A stretch of 34,912 nucleotides of DNA from Gammaproteobacteria bacterium (GTDB lineage Bacteria; Pseudomonadota; Gammaproteobacteria; Enterobacterales; Alteromonadaceae), in NCBI GenBank assembly GCA_013373245.1, contig JABXID010000008.1, positions 1 to 34,912 of the forward strand. Direction: 5' to 3'. Of this stretch, positions 24,656-32,673 are shown one piece after another. The position numbers and the translations under genes were made by a program. How positions within the stretch are numbered: the stretch's first letter is position 1; each line of letters begins with the position of its first letter. Under the pieces are notes generated by a model. That model ran no database searches and was not told where the DNA came from. It saw only the letters and a list, made by a program, of their open reading frames with translations.

Positions 24656-26122
24656 TTATTGGTAATGAGCAAAGATTTGGTTGTAGTAACGTTTAAATTC
24701 TTCTTTTGAAACTCCGCTGGCGGCGTTACTCATTAATGAAAAATAGGCGTTCGATTTACTGATGTCTGCTAAAACACGATTAAAGTCTTGTATGAACGTT
24801 TGATTTTTTTCGCTTCTCTTACACATTAGATGTCCGAGCGTATACAACTCTTTAATTGGCAAAGGCAGAGAATATAAAGGCTCGTCGCTAATTTGTGGCC
24901 AATATGTCACAACGTCATTTGGGTATTCAACAGATATGGTGAAGTTATCCATAGAGTTCAATTCTTTTAGTCGAGTTAACGGCTGGGTTGCTGTATCGAC
25001 GATAAAGCGGTTTTCAACCGAATTTAGGAGTAACTCTACGGTTTCATGAAGCCTTCTGTCTGAAGGTAAGCCAAGCTTTAGGTTTTTTTTGGATAATAAA
25101 GTATTTAAGTTATCGAATTTAACATTTGATATGTCATGTTTCGAGTATAACCTCGGCAACATATAAATCGAAAAAGGCGACGATATTAAAAAGTCTTTAT
25201 CTCTATGAACGGTTCTCACCTTGTTTGCGAAACAATTATCTAGTGCATATTGCTCTTCATCATTGGTGTTTGCAGCCTTAACGAATAAAATATTGTACTG
25301 CGGAAGACGCTCGATAATTTGTTTATAAAGACTTGCCTCAAGTGAATATATTGAACTTTCCATTTCAATCTTAAGCGTTGAAGCGTCTCTAGTACTTATT
25401 ACTATTTTGGGTTTATCTGGATCAAAACTATCAAATTTAGTATGTATATAGCCTGTATTGTATATTTGCTTTAATTTGCCGTTTGAATGTAAGCGCGCCA
25501 TTTCAACATCAAAGGTATGCGCTAACTGTCTGCCTTTATCTGAATTTGAAAACGCTAAGTAAATAGGCCTAGAAGGGAGAATGGGAAAACGTTTGACTGC
25601 GGCTTTAATATCATCGGGTATATTGTATTCAAAGTCTACAAAAGCATCAACACGCCCGTTGCTTAATAAGTTCATCGCCATTTCGAGTGTATCGATTGGA
25701 TAATTATCGTGAGAAAAGTCGATATAGTTATCCATGTCATATCCGCGAAACCAGCTTAACAACCGCCCGTTTAGATCAGATACGTTATTTATATTGTTGT
25801 TCGACTTTAATACATATGCGTAGACAGGGTAATCATAATCTAGATACCACTGAGGATAGAAAGCTTTAGGAACATCTTCTTTAGCAACTCCGATAACAAA
25901 ATCATTTCCGTCTTTATCGAACAAGCTTGTCATTCTGTTGTACGTGCTATAGTTAAAAGAAATTTTTTCGTTTTTATAAATCTCTTTTACCAACTCTATG
26001 TAAACACCGGTTTCGTCTGGATTTGTATAATCGACCCAATGCGTCAAACCTACATTTATTTGTGCGTGTTGTATGCATGAAAAAAATAACAGTAATGCCG
26101 TTATAAACTGTTTTTTGAACAA
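24656..26122 (-). CDS. Periplasmic protein with two tandem solute-binding-type domains
   Basis: The 488-aa protein has a signal peptide (MFKKQFITALLLFFSCIQHA, then QINVGL). The first part (about 21-235) is like SBP_bac_3 domains: INVGLTHWVDYTNPDETGVYIELVKEIY, FVIGVAKEDVPKAFYPQWYLDYDYPVYAYVLK, NVSDLNGRLLSWFRGYDMDNY and ALLSNGRVDAFVD-type segments. The second part (about 240-488) repeats the theme more loosely (KIVISTRDAS, then SLYKQIIERLPQYNILFV). No membrane helix, GGDEF, kinase or transporter gene accompanies it. Such stand-alone double-SBP proteins may feed a sensor encoded elsewhere. Ligand unknown. Confidence 0.75.
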   Translation of the reverse strand: MFKKQFITALLLFFSCIQHAQINVGLTHWVDYTNPDETGVYIELVKEIYKNEKISFNYSTYNRMTSLFDKDGNDFVIGVAKEDVPKAFYPQWYLDYDYPVYAYVLKSNNNINNVSDLNGRLLSWFRGYDMDNYIDFSHDNYPIDTLEMAMNLLSNGRVDAFVDFEYNIPDDIKAAVKRFPILPSRPIYLAFSNSDKGRQLAHTFDVEMARLHSNGKLKQIYNTGYIHTKFDSFDPDKPKIVISTRDASTLKIEMESSIYSLEASLYKQIIERLPQYNILFVKAANTNDEEQYALDNCFANKVRTVHRDKDFLISSPFSIYMLPRLYSKHDISNVKFDNLNTLLSKKNLKLGLPSDRRLHETVELLLNSVENRFIVDTATQPLTRLKELNSMDNFTISVEYPNDVVTYWPQISDEPLYSLPLPIKELYTLGHLMCKRSEKNQTFIQDFNRVLADISKSNAYFSLMSNAASGVSKEEFKRYYNQIFAHYQ

Positions 26123-26496
26123 CGTTAGTCCTTAGTAATATGCGCTTTTACTAATATAGCCTTACCTAAATTAAATTCAAAGGTATTAAGCTTTTGTACT
26201 CATCTATTTACTTTGAAAAGCCTGTTAACCTTTTGTTTAAATAGAAGTTTTACCTCTACAGATTTATGAAATAAATTTTCGGACTATATTGTTTTTACAT
26301 AGATTTTAAGAAGGTAAACATATTTGAGGCCAACCCAGTTGTTACCGCCATTACGGATATGTCATAAGAAAAACAATGAATATCGTACTGCTTAGAACCG
26401 CTGATATTGTCTGTTTGATTGTCCAAATATAACGTGATTATGACCTTTGATTGAATTTCAAAGCAGGTTGTGAGCACTTAGATGCTAGTTTGCTGA
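26123..26496. other. 374-bp gap with no recognised gene
   Basis: A/T-rich. The leftward gene's leader occupies the first part. The stretch 26295-26477 is open on the minus strand for 60 codons but has no ribosome site and no recognisable product; it could be another gene scrap. I see no RNA gene or clear promoter. Confidence 0.5.
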
Positions 26497-26535
26497 GTGG
26501 TTATAAACACCAATAAAGAAACAGGTACGCTCATA

Positions 26536-26883
26536 ATGAATAAATACTTGATTTTGCTCTCAGTAATAGTTGCTAGCGTTAACGTCATTGCTGGCGTTAC
26601 TAAAGACGATTATCAACGAGCAGAACAGCAATTAAGCACAACCACTAATAAACTAGTCACCAATAAAGTTGGTTCCCATCAGTGGGCGAATGACCACATC
26701 TTGGTATATCGCACAAAAACAACTGACGGGGTGCGCTTTTATAAAGTTGATGCGAAATATCAAAACAAGGAGCTGGCTTTTGATCATCAAAAGCTAGCGA
26801 AAGCGCTTTCTATAGCCTCAAACACTGATATTAAGTACAACTCATTGCCATTTAGCCGAGTTATGTTAAATTCTCATTCATGA
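26536..26883 (+). pseudogene. N-terminal stub of an S9 (DPP-IV-like) peptidase
   Basis: From the ATG at 26536 the product has a signal peptide (MNKYLILLSVIVASVNVIAG) and about 95 further residues: VTKDDYQRAEQQLSTTTNKLVTNKV, WANDHILVYRTKTTDGVRFYKVD, then FDHQKLAKALSIASNTDIKYNSLPFSR. This is the start pattern of the large (about 800 aa) exported prolyl-oligopeptidase-family enzymes of Alteromonadales, as I recall them. Similarity stops at about 26865 and the frame stops at 26883, so beta-propeller and catalytic domains are gone. It is therefore a truncated gene rather than a small exported protein, although the latter cannot be excluded. Confidence 0.6.
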
Positions 26884-28238
26884 TCAAAATGGACTACCTA
26901 TTGAGGGTTTTCATTTATCTAACTCATTCCAAAAAGCTGCTGAAAACTATCCTTTACTAATCACACCTACATCCTACAGATGTGTTGTATGAAGTTAATC
27001 AATACGCATTCGACTTGATCAATAAGGCAAACAATCCAGTTGAAAACACTTCAATATCTATACTCTTTGACTCGAAGGACATAGAAATTGAGTCCGTGAT
27101 TTATGATCCTCTTCGGGTACTCGATAGTAAATCAGCTGGTGACTTGCTATCTACATGGCTCGAGCAGCCATCATTGAAAGACTTAACGGGAACTAAATTG
27201 AAAGATGAGGTGACCAATTTAGGCATCCTAGAAAATGAGTCCTTACATAAGCTAGAAAGGAAAGGATTCATCAATTGTATAAGACAAATAGATGAGCAAA
27301 ATGACCATTCTGAAGCACTGTGGGAAACACTAGGCGAAATACTAGCTTTCACCCCTATTGGAGATGAAAACATTACCGAACTAAAGAATGAGGCAAAGTT
27401 TTTAACCTTTTTGTCTAGCTTTTTAACATCCGCATTTCAAAGAAAAAGATCTGATGATGAAGATTTTGTTTCTGTAATAGACCCAAGCTATTTTAAAAAC
27501 TCACTTGAAGATTGCTTAAGTGACCCTATTAGACTTGAACACTTTCAACGGATGATTAAGCATAAGTGTCTTACATGGGCTGAATTTTACGCAATTAAGT
27601 TACTCTGGAACAATGCCCCTGATTTACTTATTGAACGTGTTGAAAATGAAGCTAAGTGTTTGGACGTTGAGTTTTCAATTACTGAAACAATTCGGCTATC
27701 ACTTTTAGGCCAAATAATAAACGAGATCTCATTAAGCCATCAATTCAACCAAATTTCAGGTTCTCAACAAGAAGCACTACTTAACAGTAGTTTATCCTTC
27801 ATAAAGTGGCTAGGCTGGAATATCCTTAAGCAAACGTTGATTGTAAGAAATGATTTAAAGTCTATAAATCAGCAAGTTTCAAACTTTAACTCTGGAGAGC
27901 AATTTCAATTCTACGGGTGGATACTTAACCAAATACCTAAAAGTGACGAAAATGAAAAATTTCTTGGTGAAATAATATCAGAACTTCATGATTCTTTACC
28001 TCAAGACATTAATAGTACCGACCTAAAGTCACTTGTTAATACATTGAAAGGACATATGCACCAATTGGGATGGATAGAGGTATGGCAGTTTAACGATATT
28101 ATTAACCCTCTGCTTAACAGCTCTCGAGCTAAATATGATGATGCCTGCAATATCTGGCTTAAAGATCTTATAGATTACTTTCCCAGAGGGAGAAATACAG
28201 GCTTACCTTGTTCCGTATGTCGCGCAATATCAGGTTAG
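26870..28238 (+). pseudogene. Headless, frameshifted and tail-truncated gene for an unknown helical protein
   Basis: Coding sequence is open from 26870 without a proper start codon (reads QNGLPIEGFHLSNSFQKAAE...LLITPT). It changes frame at a 7-bp duplication (26966-26978) and then continues for about 400 residues to 28238. Repairing the duplication gives one continuous protein (LLITPT-DVLYEVNQYAFDL). The protein is mostly helical, acidic, with no signal, no membrane helix and no motif I recognise. The final residues (about PRGRNTGLPCSVCRAISG) are read from the antisense of a group II intron, so the true C-terminus is lost. Size and lack of neighbours give no function; the setting beside mobile DNA and a defence-gene remnant is only suggestive. 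Confidence 0.75.
26966..26978 (+). repeat. 7-bp tandem duplication causing a frameshift
   Basis: CCTACAT followed by CCTACA: a direct repeat with period 7. Removing one copy joins the two frames of the surrounding gene as ITPTDVLYEV without loss or gain of any odd residue. Replication slippage is the likely cause. Confidence 0.8.
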
Positions 28239-28578
28239 ATGCCCACTATAGTGCGGAGAGCATATCGATCACGAAAGGGTACTGGACACCCCCTTTCCGA
28301 CTCTCATTGCCGTTTGGCCACAGCGTATAAACCACTTCCGCTGCTTCTCGCATAACGCACCTTACATGGATTCACATATGTTCATCATACTGACACCTTA
28401 GCACTTACCCGATTGTGGTTATCAGGAAGAAACGCCTCTCACGATTTGTTTCCCGCCCCAAAGGACTTTGTTACATTGTCTGGCTCGCTGCTTTATTCAG
28501 AGCCATAGGGTCATCTGGTGATACAGATAGTTCACTCTTATCGCGGTGAACAGCGCTTCATACGACTTCAAGTCGCAC
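28160..28578 (-). mobile_element. 5' fragment of a group II intron
   Basis: Read on the minus strand, the sequence starts at 28578 with GTGCGACTTGAAGTCG, the group II 5' consensus GTGYG. It continues through typical domain I sequence to GGAACAAGGTAAGCC near 28200. EBS1 (GTCCAG, minus strand of 28282-28287) is perfectly complementary to the six exon bases immediately before the intron (CTGGAC, minus strand of 28579-28584). A possible EBS2 (GCGAG) can pair with CTCGT in the exon. The maturase gene and domains V and VI are missing: the fragment abuts the unknown gene fragment at about 28140-28200 (boundary approximate). It cannot splice. Confidence 0.82.
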
Positions 28579-28679
28579 GTCCAGAAACGAGTTACAACAA
28601 ACATTTTTTAAACGCTGCTGTTGAATGTAGAATACTAGGATAACTTTTAAAGATTGGAATTGAAAAATTAGGGATATCT

Positions 28680-28760
28680 ATGAACTACGGTGAATATCAA
28701 ATACCGCAGCTAACAGATAAAACGGTCACTGCTAATATTGGTGTCGATTCAGTTAGCTAA
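28680..28760 (+). CDS. Possible 26-residue peptide or gene scrap
   Basis: ATG at 28680 with AGGGA 6 bases upstream, reading MNYGEYQIPQLTDKTVTANI and six more residues to a TAA. The ribosome site is good but the product is not recognised. It may be the cut-off start of a larger gene. The rest of 28591-28841 shows no gene. Confidence 0.25.
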   Translation: MNYGEYQIPQLTDKTVTANIGVDSVS

Positions 28761-28841
28761 TCTACCGCTACAGTTTGCTAAAACTGACGTGATAGTGTAG
28801 GATTTTTAAACAAATGACACTTTTGCTACAGTGACGTACAA

Positions 28842-29949
28842 TTGGAAAATCTCGACACTTTGACTAACTTGGTTTACCAAGGCGCAATCGATGGTGATTG
28901 GAATCCATTTTTGTTGACGTTTATGGACTATACTGGGTCTAATAATGGCTGGCTGTCGATGATGGATAAGGAGACTCATATTCCTGAATTTTCTCAATTT
29001 TTATCAACTACGACTGATTTTGACCATCAAGCCTTTTTAACTAGGTATATTCCAAAAATTGAAAGTGACCCGTACTTTATAAATTCACGGCACGTACAAG
29101 AGGGAGAAACGGTCCTCGGTTCTGACTTGGTAAGCCAAAAAAGGTTGCGGGCAAGCCCCCTTTATCCAATGTTTTTAGAAGCCGGAGTGGAGTGGAGTGG
29201 AGTGGATGATTATGGGAATTCCAATTAATAATCGCAGTTTAGAATCCTACACGGTTATGCATAGAGATAGGAATAAACCCGATTATTCCAAAGAAGATCT
29301 GCGGTTGATTGATATGATGCTGCCACACATAAACCGCGCATTTTATATTCATAACAAACTCCTACGCCAGCAACAGCAATTATCGTTGTATAAATCTATC
29401 GTCGATAACAACCCTAACCCAATATTATTGGTTGACTCAGACTTGAATGTTATTCGTCATAGTGCTATTGCCGAGCATGTATTGCGCAGACAATCGGTGT
29501 TATCTTGTAAAAACGATAAGTTGCTCGCAAAAGGCTTATTACAGCAAGGCACACTGAAAGACTTTGTAACTAACACCTTGGCTTGGTTGCAAGCAAGAGT
29601 GCCAGAACCTGCGGCGATTGTATTAGAAAACGGTGAAGAAAAACTAAAATTACACGCGTATCCCATTCACGCTGAAAGCGACTTCAACGATCATCAAGAC
29701 CAATGTTGTTTGTTAGAAATCATGACCAATAAACAGCCTAACTGGTTAATCTTTGCTGAAGAATTTGGCATTACACCAAAAGAATTAAGAACCGTTAGCG
29801 CCTTATATCAAGGTACTGATTTGAACACTATTGCAAAGTAGTTTCATGTCTCCTTCAATACAGTAAAGTCGCAGTTAATGTCGGTATACCGAAAAACAGG
29901 AATGACTAGTCAACGAGAGTTGTTATCGAGATTGGTTTCTTATATTTAA
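28842..29949 (+). pseudogene. LuxR-type regulator broken by a repeat expansion and an amber codon
   Basis: Three pieces form one helix-turn-helix regulator of about 365 residues. The N-terminal part (from TTG at 28842) and the middle part (frame of 29197) join as GVEWMIMGIPINNRS if two of four GGAGT units are removed. The middle ends at TAG (29839-29841). The same frame then continues FHVSFNTVKSQLMSVYRKTGMTSQRELLSRLVSYI to TAA at 29949, which is the recognition helix and end of a LuxR-type HTH (GTDLNTIAK-x-FHVSFNTVKSQL). The TAG is most simply a former Gln codon. No autoinducer-binding domain is apparent; the N-terminal part looks like a sensor of unknown ligand. The TTG start lacks a clear ribosome site, so the true start is uncertain. 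Confidence 0.82.
29184..29206 (+). repeat. GGAGT pentamer repeat, 4 units
   Basis: Four exact GGAGT units (29184-29203) plus GGA. Because five is not a multiple of three, unit number sets the reading frame of the luxR-type gene. Two or five units restore it; four units break it. Units of this kind are prone to slippage. Confidence 0.9.
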
Positions 29950-29966
29950 CCGGAGTGTTGTAAGTA

Positions 29967-29999
29967 AATTTCATCCAATAGGATGAAATTAGTTTTTTT
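29967..29999 (+). terminator. Terminator after the LuxR-type pseudogene
   Basis: A 10-bp stem (AATTTCATCC/GGATGAAATT) with AATA loop, followed by AGTTTTTTT. It lies 17 bases after the TAA at 29949, which supports that stop as the real end of the broken gene. Confidence 0.85.
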
Positions 30000-30046
30000 A
30001 TATTTAAGTATAATCTCTAAATTAAAAATAGTAATAGGTGTCATTT

Positions 30047-31780
30047 ATGTCGGTATGGGAGCGTATAAACAGAAAGTATGGAAGTATTGTAATTTGTATT
30101 ATTACTTCAATGATTTTAACGGCTTGTGGCGGCGGTTCAGGCTCAGGTGATAACGGTAATGATGATAATTCGGTCGCCAATGTTGCACCCGTAGCGCAGG
30201 CGGGAGCCGACCAAGAAGTCGAAGAGCAAACAGAAGTTACCTTATCAGGTAGTGGTACAGACTCTGATGGTTCTGTAGTTAGCTATAATTGGACGCAAAC
30301 AGCGGGAATGTCGGTTACGTTAACCAGTGCAGAGTCTGCGACGGCGAGCTTTTCTGCACCGGATATTGATGCGGATGAAACCCTGACGTTTGAGCTAACG
30401 GTCACCGATGATGATGGCGCAACCGATTCGGACACTGTTTCGGTTATGGTTAGACAGGTAGGCGTTGAAAACTCTCCTCCGATTGCTAATGCTGGTATCG
30501 ACCAATCTGTCGATGAATTTTCTACAGTTACTTTGAGCGGCTCAGCTACAGATACCGACGATTCAATTGTTAGCTACCAGTGGACACAGTTGTCAGGGGA
30601 CAGCGTCGTGTTGATTAATGCAGATTCTGACTCCGCCAGTTTTACTGCCCCTGATGTGAGTAGCAGTGACAATCTCACTTTTCAACTTACAGTAACGGAC
30701 GATGATGGAGCTGAGGGTGTTGACTCTGTAACTGTTACTGTCAACCCAGTATCAACCAACACTCCTCCAACAGCGGATGCTGGAGTCAACCAAGCTGTTG
30801 CTGCAGGTTCAACTGTAACGTTAGATGGTACTGGTTCATCTGATGCAGAGAGTACGAATTTGAATTTTAACTGGACTCAAACTAGCGGCTCGATTGTCAC
30901 TTTGTCTTTATCAGATCAAGCCGTCGTTACCTTTGTTGCTCCTAATAGCAGTGAAACACTTTCTTTTGAATTAACCGTCACCGATGAAGAAGGCAGTTCA
31001 AGCGATGATACTGTCAATGTGATTGTTAAAGCTGCAATTACAGAAAAGATGAATGACACAGGAGTGATTTTATGTAGCGACTATGCTTATGACGGTGGAA
31101 GCGAAAGTCATAATAATTATGAAGATTGCTTGCAGCTGACAGATGATGACGGCGATCCAATTCCAGAAGGTCAAGATGCGGATTACGGCCGAGATAAAAC
31201 CGCTAATGACGATTCCGATGGGCACGCTGGTTTCAGTTTTACTAAGTTAGATGCTGAAGGCAACTCACTGTCAGTTGATGCTGTAGAATGGAACTGCGTT
31301 CAAGATAATGTCACAGGACTCATTTGGGAAGTAAAAACCGATGATGATGGGCTAAGAGATAAAGATAACAAATATACTTGGTTTAGCTCAGATTCAAATA
31401 ATAACGCCGGGCTGCCAGGTGAAGAAAATGGAGGAGATTGTTCTGATACGGGTAATTGCGATACTGAAAAATATGTGGCACAAGTAAATGCAGGTGGACT
31501 GTGTGGAGCTAATGATTGGCGTTTGCCAAATAGAGAAGAATTACGCTCAATTGTCAACTATGGAATTAACTCTCTTTCTGAGCCTACAATTGACTTGAAT
31601 TATTTTCCAAACACAGAAGATGTAAGTCCTTTCTATTGGACATCTTCACCTTGGGCCTATAGTTCTAACTCTAACTTCACCCATGCATGGACGGTTCATT
31701 TTGGTGACGGGAAAGCAAAAGGGTATGCCAAGGATACCGGAGTTGGTTTTTTTGTTCGCCTAGTAAGAACTCAAAATTGA
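30047..31780 (+). CDS. Surface lipoprotein with three PKD-like domains and a DUF1566 domain
   Basis: From the ATG at 30047 (TAGGTG upstream; a GTG three codons earlier is less likely) the protein has 577 residues. The signal ends in lipobox LTAC with Cys27 followed by GGGSGSG, so it is probably at the outer membrane. Three beta-sandwich PKD/REJ-like repeats follow at about 46-138, 145-238 and 241-330, each with a PPxADAG start, a YxWTQ strand and an LTFELTVTDDDG end. The last 170 residues form a DUF1566 (Lcl-type) domain with VTGLIWEVK, ANDWRLPNREELRSIVNYG, YWTSSPWA and FFVRLVRT. Highly acidic with many DD and SD pairs, fitting calcium binding. Possibly an adhesin. The DUF1566 gene downstream is probably in the same operon. 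Confidence 0.88.
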   Translation: MSVWERINRKYGSIVICIITSMILTACGGGSGSGDNGNDDNSVANVAPVAQAGADQEVEEQTEVTLSGSGTDSDGSVVSYNWTQTAGMSVTLTSAESATASFSAPDIDADETLTFELTVTDDDGATDSDTVSVMVRQVGVENSPPIANAGIDQSVDEFSTVTLSGSATDTDDSIVSYQWTQLSGDSVVLINADSDSASFTAPDVSSSDNLTFQLTVTDDDGAEGVDSVTVTVNPVSTNTPPTADAGVNQAVAAGSTVTLDGTGSSDAESTNLNFNWTQTSGSIVTLSLSDQAVVTFVAPNSSETLSFELTVTDEEGSSSDDTVNVIVKAAITEKMNDTGVILCSDYAYDGGSESHNNYEDCLQLTDDDGDPIPEGQDADYGRDKTANDDSDGHAGFSFTKLDAEGNSLSVDAVEWNCVQDNVTGLIWEVKTDDDGLRDKDNKYTWFSSDSNNNAGLPGEENGGDCSDTGNCDTEKYVAQVNAGGLCGANDWRLPNREELRSIVNYGINSLSEPTIDLNYFPNTEDVSPFYWTSSPWAYSSNSNFTHAWTVHFGDGKAKGYAKDTGVGFFVRLVRTQN

Positions 31781-31820
31781 TTGCAGCCCACATCAACAAT
31801 TACAATTGGAAAGATTAGAT

Positions 31821-32357
31821 ATGAAAAACTTTATTTTATTTACCGTTGCTTTGTTGTCGCCTGTCACATATGCAGCTCAGGAGTGTAAAAATAACATAGC
31901 CCCTAGTACACCAGATAACCGCTTTACTCTAAATAACGATGGCACAGTATTAGATAAGCAAACAGGCTTGCTGTGGATGCAGTGTCGGCTTGGGCAAAAC
32001 TGGGCTAATAACGATTGTTCAGATGATATAGTTGAATACAATTGGATAGATGCTTTAGCTGCTGCTGAGGACACTAATTTTGCCGGATTTTCAGATTGGC
32101 GTTTACCCAACATCAAGGAGTTAGCCAGTATTGTTGAGTTATCTTGCAAAAATCCTTCAATAAATGAATTCATTTTTCCAAATTCCATTTCTATTGATAG
32201 TTGGCAGACAAGAGCAACAGAATATTGGACTTCAACACCTTATGCAATTAAAGGAAACAATCAATATTCATATTATATTGATTTTGGCCTAGGAGAAGAT
32301 AGTGAGTGGCGAAGAAGTAGTGAATATCTTGTTCGGTTAGTTAGAACTGCTCAATAA
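31821..32357 (+). CDS. Exported DUF1566 (Lcl-like) protein
   Basis: From the ATG at 31821 the protein has 178 residues with a Sec signal (MKNFILFTVALLSPVTYA). The mature part is one DUF1566 domain: DKQTGLLWMQCRLGQNW, WIDALAAAEDTNFAGFSDWRLPNIKELASIVELS, YWTSTPYAI, YLVRLVRTAQ. The domain is shared with the C-terminus of the upstream PKD lipoprotein, 40 bases away, so one probably arose from the other by duplication and they may work together. Cys pairs may form disulfides. A TTG five codons earlier is not preferred. Function of the domain is unknown; in Legionella Lcl it is a collagen-like adhesin part. Confidence 0.85.
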   Translation: MKNFILFTVALLSPVTYAAQECKNNIAPSTPDNRFTLNNDGTVLDKQTGLLWMQCRLGQNWANNDCSDDIVEYNWIDALAAAEDTNFAGFSDWRLPNIKELASIVELSCKNPSINEFIFPNSISIDSWQTRATEYWTSTPYAIKGNNQYSYYIDFGLGEDSEWRRSSEYLVRLVRTAQ

Positions 32358-32402
32358 GTAGGTTTTAACCATCAGTTCTATTTTGGGGTAAGCAAAAAAG
32401 AG

Positions 32403-32429
32403 TAAGGTGTGATTTGAGATCACACCTTA
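32403..32429 (-). terminator. Terminator serving the minus-strand CoA-transferase relic
   Basis: An 11-bp stem (TAAGGTGTGAT/ATCACACCTTA) with a 5-base loop. On the minus strand it is followed by CTCTTTTTT, so it terminates leftward transcription. On the plus strand no T run follows. It overlaps the stop codon of the relic below. Confidence 0.65.
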
Positions 32430-32509
32430 ATTTCAGAAGTGGTTACTGGCTCGATTAATTTACCCGCGGTCCTTTCTTGAATTTCTTCTACCGATTCACC
32501 CGGTGCACG
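32420..32509 (-). pseudogene. 29-codon tail of a gene, CoA-transferase subunit B-like
   Basis: Between a TGA at 32510-32512 and the TGA at 32420-32422 the minus strand reads RAPGESVEEIQERTAGKLI and a further 10 residues. The APGxSVEEIQ..T..KL pattern is like the C-terminal end of 3-oxoacid CoA-transferase subunit B (AtoA/ScoB). The gene's own terminator follows at once. Upstream the similarity stops, so only the last part of a gene has survived. The family call rests on one short motif. Confidence 0.4.
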
Positions 32510-32673
32510 TCATTTGAAAATAAAGGCACTGGAGATCAATGGTATTAATACAAGACATAGCGAATGTCTTTCAACTTTTCATCCTTTTAGATGATTTATT
32601 AACGTTTCACCTGAGCTATGATTGATCGGCGTAATATTTCAGATGATGCCATAACTACGGAGGATTATTCATC

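Noticed and set aside
26295-26477. 60-codon minus-strand frame in the gap before the S9 stub
   Set aside because: No ribosome site and no recognisable protein; could be a scrap but cannot be supported.
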